From: Pseudomonas multiresinivorans
GTDB lineage: Bacteria; Pseudomonadota; Gammaproteobacteria; Pseudomonadales; Pseudomonadaceae
Direction of reading: 5' to 3'
NCBI RefSeq assembly: GCF_012971725.1
Contig: NZ_CP048833.1
Coordinates: 2,728,001-2,792,000 of the forward strand
Length of the DNA stretch: 64,000 bases
Part shown: one piece after another, positions 1-6,755 of the stretch
Layout of the letters: each line of letters begins with the position of its first letter
How positions within the stretch are numbered: position 1 is the stretch's first letter
Program-made: the position numbers and the translations under genes
The notes under the pieces: generated by a model
What the model was told of the DNA's origin: nothing
The model's database searches: none
Seen by the model: only the letters and a program-made list of their open reading frames with translations

Positions 1-2
1 TG

Positions 3-2042
3 CCGCTGGCGGCGTTGGCGGAAGATCGCATCGAACTGGAGCCGATGCAGGTCAGCGGGAAAAGCCCCGCGCCGGTCAGCGTTTCGGCGCAGACCGAAAG
101 CGAGCGCCTGGCCCGCGTGCCCGGCGGAACCAATCTCGCCGAGCCGCAGCAGGAGACGCGCCTGGCGACCCTGCGCGACGCGCTGGACTACCAGCCCGGC
201 CTGGTGATCCAGGACTTCTTCGGCGGCACCGATCAGCCGCGCCTGAATATTCGCGGCTCGGGTATCCAGAGCAACCCGGTCAACCGCGGCGTGCTGTTGT
301 TGCAGGACGGCCTGCCGCTCAACGAGGCGGATGGCTCCTTCATCATCGGTCTGCTGGAGCCGCGCAACGCCTCGTGGATCAGCGCCCGACGCGGTGCAAA
401 CGCCGGCAGCCCCGGTGCGACTGCCCTGGGTGGCGAACTGGAGTTCAACTCGCTGACTGGCGCCGACGAAGCCGGACGCGTCCGACTGGAGACCGGCAGT
501 GTCGGCCGCCAGGGCCTGCAGGCCGCCGCCGGGCTGGATGGAGGCGGGCACGATGCGCGGGTGAGCGTCAGCCATGACGAGTACGATGGCTATCGTCATC
601 ACTCCGCTTCCCTCCGCACCGTGGTGCAGAGCAACTTCGGCCTAGACCTGGGCAACGGCGTTCAGAACCGCAGCTACCTGTCCTATAGCGACCTGACCTT
701 CGAGATCCCCAACGTCATCACCAAGGCGCGTCTGAAGGACGACCCACGCAGCGTGCTGGGCGACGGCAACACTGGGCAGGACCGCCTGCTCAACGTCTAC
801 AAGCGCGATCCGCACCGCGACACCCAGCAACTGCGCCTGGCCAACCGTACGCAGTGGAGCGGGGCGGGCTGGCAGCAGAGCTTCGGTGTCTACGGGCAGA
901 ACACCCAGGACGACTTCACCGACCCGCTCAGCCACACCCTGACCGACAGCGATACCCTCGGCGCACAATGGCTTATCGAAGGCGAGCAACGCCTGTTCGG
1001 CTATCGCCTGGGCGCCAGTTGGTCCTACAGCGACATGACGCGCGAGCTGTATGCCAACAATCCGCAGAACGGCAGCCGCATGCAGCGCTTCGGCAACTTC
1101 GACCTGGAGGCGTCCAACCTCGATCTGCTGCTCGGCTTGGACTGGCACCTGGCGCCGGACTGGACCTTGGTCACCGAGGTGAAGTGGAGCGATGTCCGCC
1201 GTGATGCGGACTCGCGTGACGGCGCTGGTCATCTCGACCAGGGCTGGGACTTCGCCACGCCGAAGATCGGCCTGAACTGGACGCCCAGCCCCGACTTGCG
1301 CTGGTACGCCAACATCAGCCGCAGCCACGAAGCGCCGACATTCTGGGAAATCGTTTCCGCCGAAGTCTCACCCGCGGCCCCCGCGGCGGCACAAGCGCAG
1401 TTGGTCGACCTCGACGTGCAGCGCGCGACCACGTACGAGATCGGTGGCACCGGTCGAATCGCCCAGACCGACTGGAGCCTGACGCTGTACCAGAGCGACG
1501 TGGAAGACGAGCTGATCTCCACCAGCGATGCCTACGGAGTGAAGGTGGGAACCTACAACTACGGATCACGTACCCGCCACCGCGGTGTCGAGGCGGGGCT
1601 GAACGGCCTGCTGCCGACCTCGGCCAGCATCGGCGGCGACCTGGCCTACCGAGTGGCCTGGACCTTCAGCGACTTCCGTTTCCGTGGCGGCGAGTTCCAG
1701 GGCAACCAGATCGCCGGCGTGCCGCGTCAGCTTTGGGCGGCGGAACTGCTCTACCGGCGCGGCCCTTGGAGCGTCGGACCGAACCTGCGCTGGCTGCCGC
1801 AGGACACTCCGACCGACCACGCCAACACCCGCAACAACTATCAGGATTCCTACGCGCTCTGGGGGCTCAAGGCCAGCTATAAGGCCCGCGAAGGACTGAG
1901 CGTCTACGTGCAGGGCGACAACCTGGCGGACAAGACCTACGCGAGCAGCTACGTGATCCGCAACCGTGCCGATGCCAGCCAACCGACCTTCCTCAGTGGC
2001 AACGGGCGCAGCCTGAGTGTGGGGGCGGCGTACGCCTTCTAG
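3..2042 (+). CDS. TonB-dependent outer-membrane receptor (5' end cut by window edge)
   Basis: The reading frame is open from the left edge, where residues PLAALA precede AEDRIELEP. That looks like the end of a signal peptide, so the true start lies outside the window. The first ~140 visible residues look like a TonB-receptor plug (RLNIRGSGIQ, GVLLLQDGLPLNEADGSF, ARRGANAGSPGATALGGELEF). The rest alternates short aromatic-rich strands and ends in ...GAAYAF, with the terminal Phe typical of beta-barrel outer-membrane proteins. About 679 residues are visible, in the size range of FecA-type receptors. Such receptors move ferric chelates, or other large substrates, across the outer membrane using TonB energy. 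The substrate cannot be read from sequence. No sigma/anti-sigma genes follow it inside the window. Confidence 0.9.
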   Translation, partial: PLAALAEDRIELEPMQVSGKSPAPVSVSAQTESERLARVPGGTNLAEPQQETRLATLRDALDYQPGLVIQDFFGGTDQPRLNIRGSGIQSNPVNRGVLLLQDGLPLNEADGSFIIGLLEPRNASWISARRGANAGSPGATALGGELEFNSLTGADEAGRVRLETGSVGRQGLQAAAGLDGGGHDARVSVSHDEYDGYRHHSASLRTVVQSNFGLDLGNGVQNRSYLSYSDLTFEIPNVITKARLKDDPRSVLGDGNTGQDRLLNVYKRDPHRDTQQLRLANRTQWSGAGWQQSFGVYGQNTQDDFTDPLSHTLTDSDTLGAQWLIEGEQRLFGYRLGASWSYSDMTRELYANNPQNGSRMQRFGNFDLEASNLDLLLGLDWHLAPDWTLVTEVKWSDVRRDADSRDGAGHLDQGWDFATPKIGLNWTPSPDLRWYANISRSHEAPTFWEIVSAEVSPAAPAAAQAQLVDLDVQRATTYEIGGTGRIAQTDWSLTLYQSDVEDELISTSDAYGVKVGTYNYGSRTRHRGVEAGLNGLLPTSASIGGDLAYRVAWTFSDFRFRGGEFQGNQIAGVPRQLWAAELLYRRGPWSVGPNLRWLPQDTPTDHANTRNNYQDSYALWGLKASYKAREGLSVYVQGDNLADKTYASSYVIRNRADASQPTFLSGNGRSLSVGAAYAF

Positions 2043-2748
2043 GATGGCTGTCTGCGGTGCAAAGAACCGTGGCGAGGGTGGTGGCCTTTCACCGTTATCA
2101 GAAAATACCGAGCAGATTTGGCGAAATTGTGTGGCTCCTGGTCATACACCAGCCGGGCTGCACCCGTGCCAACCCGACGGCGATGCTGGATTGGTTCTCT
2201 ATCTTCGGTGTGGGCTATTCCGGAGGAGGAGGCGAACGTCTGTTCGGCGCATCCGATTGCGCTGACCAACGTGCTGCGACTCATTGGGATCCTGATGGTA
2301 AGGCACTGCGGTGGTCCATGGGTTCGATACATGGGTGATCTGAAACGCAATCTCCGTAGCGGGCAGGATTGTCTCAGTCGAATCGAGGGCAAAACCTAGG
2401 TCAAAGATGCCCGGCTACGCGATGTGCAACCGGGCATCAGCCAAGTCATGATGTCCTTGTGGCTGGCGCACCGGTTTCTTGTAAGGTCGGAACGCTCCGA
2501 GAGCTTGGATGAAACCGCTACGCCATGGCAGCGAGACGAGCCTGAATCGACATTCTCCTGCTGCTCAACTTGTCTTTGTGGATGTCCGCTCCTGGCCGAA
2601 AGTTGACGTTAAGAAGCAGCATCAGCCAACCTTGATCAGCCAAACAAACCTGCCCCGGGCATAGTGTTCATGCGGGATACATTTCACTGGCTTATCTTCC
2701 AGTGCGACTCAGGGAAGATTGCAAGGTGAAGATAGGAGAGGTGAATTC
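2043..2748. other. Non-coding gap with a possible terminator hairpin and a dispersed palindrome
   Basis: About 700 bases separate the receptor from the PAAR-like gene. The short open frames here have atypical composition and no recognisable protein. Two structures are visible: a 9-bp inverted repeat at 2406-2438, and a copy of a palindromic element (GTCCGCT then TGGCCG) at 2584-2610 that recurs elsewhere in the window. The stretch may hold decayed coding sequence, but I could not identify any. Confidence 0.5.
2406..2438. terminator. Hairpin, possible terminator
   Basis: GATGCCCGG at 2406-2414 is the reverse complement of CCGGGCATC at 2430-2438, giving a 9-bp perfect stem with a 15-nt loop. 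There is no clear T-run on either side and it lies 360 bases after the receptor stop, so a terminator role is tentative. Confidence 0.3.
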
Positions 2749-3144
2749 ATGGGCTGTCCTCAGGTCTGCAGCGGCGCGACGTTGCAATGCAGTTTCGGCG
2801 TCGCTCCGTCGGTGTTCAACGTACTGCCGGTCAATCGCACCCTCTCCAGCGGCATGCCAGCAGCCAACCTGCAGGATCACATCCCCCTGCTGAACATCCT
2901 GCCCTTCGGCCTGTGCACCAGCCCAGCCAATCCGACGGTGGCCGCCGCTACTGCAGCCGCCCTCGGCGTACTGACGCCTATGCCCTGCATTCCGGCCACC
3001 GCCGCGCCGTGGATACCCGGCGGGTCGCCCACGGTGTTGCTGGGCGGCATGCCGGCGCTGGACGCCAACGGCACGCTGATGTGCAACTGGGGCGGGGCGA
3101 TCAAGGTGGTGTTTCCCGGCCAGGTACAGATGCTGATTCCCTGA
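2749..3144 (+). CDS. PAAR-like (DUF4280-type) protein of the T6SS tip
   Basis: 131 residues starting MGCPQVCSG. The ATG at 2749 is chosen because GGAGAGG lies just upstream, whereas an upstream in-frame alternative lacks a ribosome site. The protein shows the DUF4280 pattern: a Cys-rich N-terminus (CPQVCSGATLQCSFG), then a conserved middle (PAANLQDHIPLLNILPFG; CTSPANPTVAAATAAALG; PMPCIPATAAPW). It ends with a CNWGG motif. DUF4280 proteins are PAAR-like caps thought to sit on VgrG spikes and sharpen or load the T6SS tip. Its place beside vgrG supports that role. It converges with the minus-strand MORN-repeat gene, six bases separating the stop codons, so it is transcribed separately from vgrG. 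Confidence 0.85.
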   Translation: MGCPQVCSGATLQCSFGVAPSVFNVLPVNRTLSSGMPAANLQDHIPLLNILPFGLCTSPANPTVAAATAAALGVLTPMPCIPATAAPWIPGGSPTVLLGGMPALDANGTLMCNWGGAIKVVFPGQVQMLIP

Positions 3145-3150
3145 AACCGC

Positions 3151-3696
3151 TCAGGCCTCGCTAGCCTCGCCACGGCTGCCCAGCCACCAGCGCAGCCGCG
3201 AGATTGGCTTGCCATTCTCGTCCAGCGGACGGCCATCTTCGGCATAGGCGCGAGGCCGATCCAGTGGGGCTCCTTTGGCATAGCGGCTCTCCTGCGCAAG
3301 CTGGCCGTTGCCGTGGAAGCGGCGAAACGGGCCCTCCTGTACACCTTCGCGGTAGAAGGCCTGTTCGGCGAGCGTGCCATCAGCGAGATAACTGCAGGCT
3401 TCGCCATGCATCACGCCGTCGCGGTAGCCCACCTTGCGCTGCAGCCAGCCTTCGGTCGAGAAGAAGCGAGCCTCGCCCTGCATGCGTCCGCGTACGTAGG
3501 GCAACTGCGCACTGACCTGGCCGTTCGGGTGGTAGAGCGTGCTGGTGCCGTGCAGTTCGCCTTCGCGATAGTCCAGGCTGGCCTGCGGTCGGCCGCGCTC
3601 GCTGATGCGCAGCGGGCCTTCCAGCCCGCCGTCCTGCAGGCGGCCCTGCAGGGTGCTGTCGCCGCGCTTGAGGTCGAGGGTTCCGCTGTTGGCCAT
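3151..3696 (-). CDS. MORN_2/YwqK-type repeat protein downstream of vgrG
   Basis: 181 residues made almost entirely of ~22-residue repeats of the type G-x-L-x-G-x-x-x-x-Y-x-x-N-G-Q (for example HGTSTLYHPNGQVSAQLPY, HGEACSYLADGTLAEQAFY, EGPFRRFHGNGQLAQESRY). This is the signature of the MORN variant found in proteins annotated as YwqK-family antitoxins. It starts 10 bases after the vgrG stop on the same strand, so it is almost certainly cotranscribed with vgrG. In T6SS loci, short genes directly behind vgrG are commonly effectors, adaptors or immunity proteins. A toxin-binding or immunity role is possible but is inferred from position and family name only. No signal peptide or membrane segment is visible. 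Confidence 0.75.
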   Translation of the reverse strand: MANSGTLDLKRGDSTLQGRLQDGGLEGPLRISERGRPQASLDYREGELHGTSTLYHPNGQVSAQLPYVRGRMQGEARFFSTEGWLQRKVGYRDGVMHGEACSYLADGTLAEQAFYREGVQEGPFRRFHGNGQLAQESRYAKGAPLDRPRAYAEDGRPLDENGKPISRLRWWLGSRGEASEA

Positions 3697-3706
3697 GTCG
3701 TTGTCC

Positions 3707-5707
3707 TCAGTTGACCTTCACCAGGCCGCCCTTGAGGGTCAGCATGCCGCCGCCGTCCACCGTCTGCTCGGCGGCTGCCTTGTTGGTAAGGCTGACGCCA
3801 GCGTCGTTGGTCAGGGTGGTGCCGGCCTTGTTGGTGAGGGAGGTGCCCGCCTGGTTGGTCAGGGACGTGCCTGCCTTGCAGGTGACCGAAGTGCCGGCCT
3901 GTGCGGCGAGATCGGCATCGGTCTTCAGCGTCAGGCTGCCGCCACTCTGCAGGGTGAGGGTGCCGCTGACCTTGATGGTCAGGTTGCCGTCCACCGTCAG
4001 CTCAAAGTTGCCGCTCACCTGGTGGCTGTAGTTGCCGCCGGTGCTGTGGGTCTGGTCGGCGCCGACCTTCACCGTTCGGCTGTCCTTCACGTCCAGCGTG
4101 TCGCTGCCGGTCTGGATGGTCACGCTGCGCTTGCCCTTTTCCAGGGTGATGGTCTCGTCGCCTTCCTTCACCGTGCGGGTGCGGGCGTTCTGCACCGTGA
4201 GGGTCTCGTCGTGGCCGATGGTGGCGGTGCTGTCGTTGAGCACGTTCACCCTCATGTCCTTCTGCGCCTGCAGGAAGACTTCCTCGGCATCCTTCTTGTC
4301 CTCGAAGCGCAGCTCGTTGAAGCCACCGCCACCTTTGGACGAGTTGGTCTTGATGCCGGACTGTGTCTGGTTCTCCGGCAGCGCATAGGGCAGGGCGTTG
4401 TCGCCGTTGTAGACGCAGCCGGTCACCAGCGGACGGTCCGGGTCGCCGTCGATGAAGGTGACGATCACCTCCTGTCCGATGCGAGGGACGAACTGCATGC
4501 CGAAGCCCTTGCCGCTCCAGGGCAGCACCACCCGCACCCAGCAGGACGAGGCCTCGTCATTCTTGCCCTGCAGGTCCCAGGGGAACTGGATCTTGATGCG
4601 ACCGTACTGGTCGGTCCAGATTTCCTCGCCGGCCTTACCCACCACCTTGGCGGTCTGGGTGTGCATGCGCGGCTTGGGCGTGGTGCGGGGAGGACGGTAG
4701 GCAGTGGACTTGGGGATGGCCTCGAAGCGATTGCGGTAGTGCTCGTGGTCGGCCTCGTGGGTCACCGAGGTCAGTACCCAGTCGATATTCAGGCTGGCGT
4801 CGTCATGCCCGGTCAGGGTGAACCAGTGCCCCGGCACCAACCAGCGGCAGTCGCTCTCGCCGATCAGCCGCTTCTCCTGGCTGCGCAGGCCGTCCACGCG
4901 CTGCTTGGTCAGCGCATCGCCCCGTGCCTTGGCGGTGTAGCCGCCGGGGTGTTCATACTGCGCGCGCGGCCCGGCCTCGGCCTGCGCTTGGGAATAGAGC
5001 GAGGTGGCGGGCGTGGTGAACTCATAGTCGGTGGTGCTGTAGGTCCCGGCCACCGCTTGCATGCAGTACTGAGCTGCGCGAATGCCGTGCAGCTCGCGCA
5101 CGCCGATCTCCTGGCCCAGGTACGGCACCTTCGGCCCGTTGGGGATGGACGGGAACGCGTCGTTGCTGTCCGCCAGCACCAGCGTGTGCTTGCCCTCTTC
5201 GTGGGTGAAGAACCAGAAGATGCCTTCTTCCTCCAGCAGCCGCGAGACGAAGGCGAAATCACTTTCGCCGTACTGCACGCAGTATTCGCGGGGCTCATAG
5301 CTGCCCGTCAGCGACAGCTTGAAGTCGGTGAAGCCGTGGGCCTTGAAGATCGTGGTGACGATGTCGCTGGTGGGGAGGTTCTGGAACACGCGGTTGTTGC
5401 TGGCCAGGGTCAGCCACCAGAGCCAGGGCCGCAGAATCAACTGGTAGCGGTCGGCGGTGGCGTCGGCGGGCAGTTGGTGGAGTTCGGCGACCAAGGCATC
5501 GAGAGGGCGTTGCTGAGTGTCGTTGTGAATGACGAGAGTTGCTCGTGAGCCAATGAAGTTGTTTGGGATCAGACTTGTAAAAGCGTACCCATGGGCGGCA
5601 AGATGACGAAGCCGATTCAGGCTCTCCTCACCAGCCAAATATTGAGGGTATAGGACGCCGGAGAACGCGGTGATAAGCGCAAAGCTGGCGTTAGCGTCTG
5701 AAGGCAT
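3707..5707 (-). CDS. vgrG: VgrG spike protein of the T6SS (TssI)
   Basis: 666 residues. The N-terminal ~480 residues carry the gp27/gp5-like VgrG core: REYCVQYGESDFAFVSRLLEEEGIFWFF, the VPRIGQEVIVTFIDGDPDRP OB-fold signature, and VTGCVYNGDNALPY. This is followed by a DUF2345-like beta-helix region. The last ~60 residues contain five tandem octapeptides of type AGTSLTNK, ending in GGGMLTLKGGLVKVN. VgrG trimerises and forms the puncturing spike on the Hcp tube. It lies 38 bases after a PD-(D/E)XK-like gene and 10 bases before a MORN-repeat gene, in the same direction as the clpV arm. This matches the position of vgrG3 in the P. aeruginosa H3 locus. The ATG at 5707 has only a weak ribosome site (GAGAG further upstream). 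Confidence 0.96.
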   Translation of the reverse strand: MPSDANASFALITAFSGVLYPQYLAGEESLNRLRHLAAHGYAFTSLIPNNFIGSRATLVIHNDTQQRPLDALVAELHQLPADATADRYQLILRPWLWWLTLASNNRVFQNLPTSDIVTTIFKAHGFTDFKLSLTGSYEPREYCVQYGESDFAFVSRLLEEEGIFWFFTHEEGKHTLVLADSNDAFPSIPNGPKVPYLGQEIGVRELHGIRAAQYCMQAVAGTYSTTDYEFTTPATSLYSQAQAEAGPRAQYEHPGGYTAKARGDALTKQRVDGLRSQEKRLIGESDCRWLVPGHWFTLTGHDDASLNIDWVLTSVTHEADHEHYRNRFEAIPKSTAYRPPRTTPKPRMHTQTAKVVGKAGEEIWTDQYGRIKIQFPWDLQGKNDEASSCWVRVVLPWSGKGFGMQFVPRIGQEVIVTFIDGDPDRPLVTGCVYNGDNALPYALPENQTQSGIKTNSSKGGGGFNELRFEDKKDAEEVFLQAQKDMRVNVLNDSTATIGHDETLTVQNARTRTVKEGDETITLEKGKRSVTIQTGSDTLDVKDSRTVKVGADQTHSTGGNYSHQVSGNFELTVDGNLTIKVSGTLTLQSGGSLTLKTDADLAAQAGTSVTCKAGTSLTNQAGTSLTNKAGTTLTNDAGVSLTNKAAAEQTVDGGGMLTLKGGLVKVN
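3779..3898 (-). repeat. Five tandem 24-bp repeats inside the vgrG 3' end
   Basis: Five consecutive 24-nt units (3779-3802, 3803-3826, 3827-3850, 3851-3874, 3875-3898) encode AGVSLTNK, AGTTLTND, AGTSLTNK, AGTSLTNQ and AGTSVTCK (minus strand, listed from the C-terminal unit). They extend the predicted triple beta-helix of the spike. Perfect phase and near identity suggest copy number may change by slippage or recombination. Confidence 0.9.
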
Positions 5708-5745
5708 GATTCATGTGGCTCTCTTCAATCTATTGGGCTTGAAAT

Positions 5746-6255
5746 CTATTCCATAATAAGTATGTAAAGACCGAAGTCATCTTTGAAGCTTAAAATGAAC
5801 GCTTGTGTTTCGTTTAGGATTTCCAAGGCTGTCTGTCGATGATTGGAAATACTACCAATACCTATGACGAGGGATGTGAGGCTATTGCACCCGAAACTTA
5901 TCAGGGTTTTGACCAGAGGGTTTTCCTCGAGCTTCGACTTGTCTGAGAGTAGAGCCTGGACCATGGTCATCCCTGAAGTGAGGCCGGTTTTCAGGGACTC
6001 GGCTTTCAATTCGATGGCGTAGCCTCTCGTATTCAGCTTGCATAATATATCGAGCGATTTACGGCTGGCATCATAATTCTGTTCTCGGACGACAAGGCCG
6101 GACTTCGATTTCAAATAGATCGCCAGTTCAACCTGTAGCCATATCTCCCATTGGGCATTTGTGTCCATGGCGCTCTTGATACGCTCAGAAATGGTACTTG
6201 AGGCAGCCCAGTTCATGAGTTCCCCGCAAAAGGTTATGGCTTCGTTGCTAGGCAT
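5746..6255 (-). CDS. PD-(D/E)XK nuclease-like protein between clpV and vgrG
   Basis: 169 residues with no strong family match known to me. A nuclease-like core is visible: WLQVELAIYL (Glu43), then REQNY, then D69 in SLDIL, a turn, and E82-L-K84 in the strand YAIELKAES, followed by Q100. This D-x12-E-x-K arrangement after an acidic helix is the PD-(D/E)XK pattern. The C-terminal third is two hydrophobic segments (LTSLVIGIG and AFILSFKDDFGLYILI) that read as beta strands rather than membrane helices. There is no signal peptide. It sits 38 bases upstream of vgrG and 40 bases after a zinc-ribbon gene, and is clearly AT-richer than the tss genes. P. aeruginosa has an uncharacterised gene (PA2372) in the corresponding slot. 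It could be a T6SS DNase effector or a stray defence-type nuclease; function is inference. Confidence 0.7.
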   Translation of the reverse strand: MPSNEAITFCGELMNWAASSTISERIKSAMDTNAQWEIWLQVELAIYLKSKSGLVVREQNYDASRKSLDILCKLNTRGYAIELKAESLKTGLTSGMTMVQALLSDKSKLEENPLVKTLISFGCNSLTSLVIGIGSISNHRQTALEILNETQAFILSFKDDFGLYILIME

Positions 6256-6295
6256 ACTTTACTCCAAATATGCTGTTATCAAGGTTATTTCTGGG

Positions 6296-6673
6296 TCAGT
6301 TGATCATTTCGCAAGTGTCGATGTCGTAACTGAATTCCGAAATTATAAGTTGACGGACGCTGATTCGAAGCCCACCCTGAACGGTTGATACGATGCCGTT
6401 AATCAGATCGACGACTTTCTGGTTTCCCGAAAAATTAGAGCCATGGGTTGCGTGGGACTTATTGGTTATGTTCCATCTTGAGCAGAAGTCGACTCGCATT
6501 TTTCTCGCGTCACTGATATTGATTATTTTTATAAGCTCTGCGGAAAGCGGGGACTGCTGGCGAACGCCATGCATTTTTTTTGGAGGGGTGCAGTTGCACA
6601 TGATGGGGCTTAGCAGTTCCGGTCCTATATAGGTCTTGAAGCATCCTAGGCACTGGTATTTGTAAGTGGGCAT
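6296..6673 (-). CDS. Small FmdB-like zinc-ribbon protein, unknown role
   Basis: 125 residues. The N-terminus MPTYKYQCLGC resembles FmdB-type zinc ribbons (MPxYxYxCxxC). The likely zinc ligands are Cys8, Cys11, Cys26 and Cys28, and the second knuckle is CxC rather than the usual CxxC. The remaining ~90 residues contain no motif I recognise. They include KMRVDFCSRWNI and a C-terminal QLIISEFSYDIDTCEMIN. The gene is AT-rich compared with the flanking tssH and vgrG and lies 82 bases after tssH. It is followed at 40 bases by the PD-(D/E)XK-like gene, so the two were probably acquired together and are cotranscribed. Possible roles are partner, regulator or immunity protein for the neighbour; no direct evidence separates these. 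Confidence 0.6.
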   Translation of the reverse strand: MPTYKYQCLGCFKTYIGPELLSPIMCNCTPPKKMHGVRQQSPLSAELIKIINISDARKMRVDFCSRWNITNKSHATHGSNFSGNQKVVDLINGIVSTVQGGLRISVRQLIISEFSYDIDTCEMIN

Positions 6674-6755
6674 GCTCTCTCCTGATCATTTTTCATCCTG
6701 TGTGCCAACCGGACACGGTTCATTGTTGTCCGCAGTTGCACAAGTGCATTGACTG

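Noticed and set aside
3605..5548. Long open frame antisense to vgrG
   Set aside because: It mirrors vgrG codon structure in GC-rich DNA, has no ribosome site and no recognisable domain.
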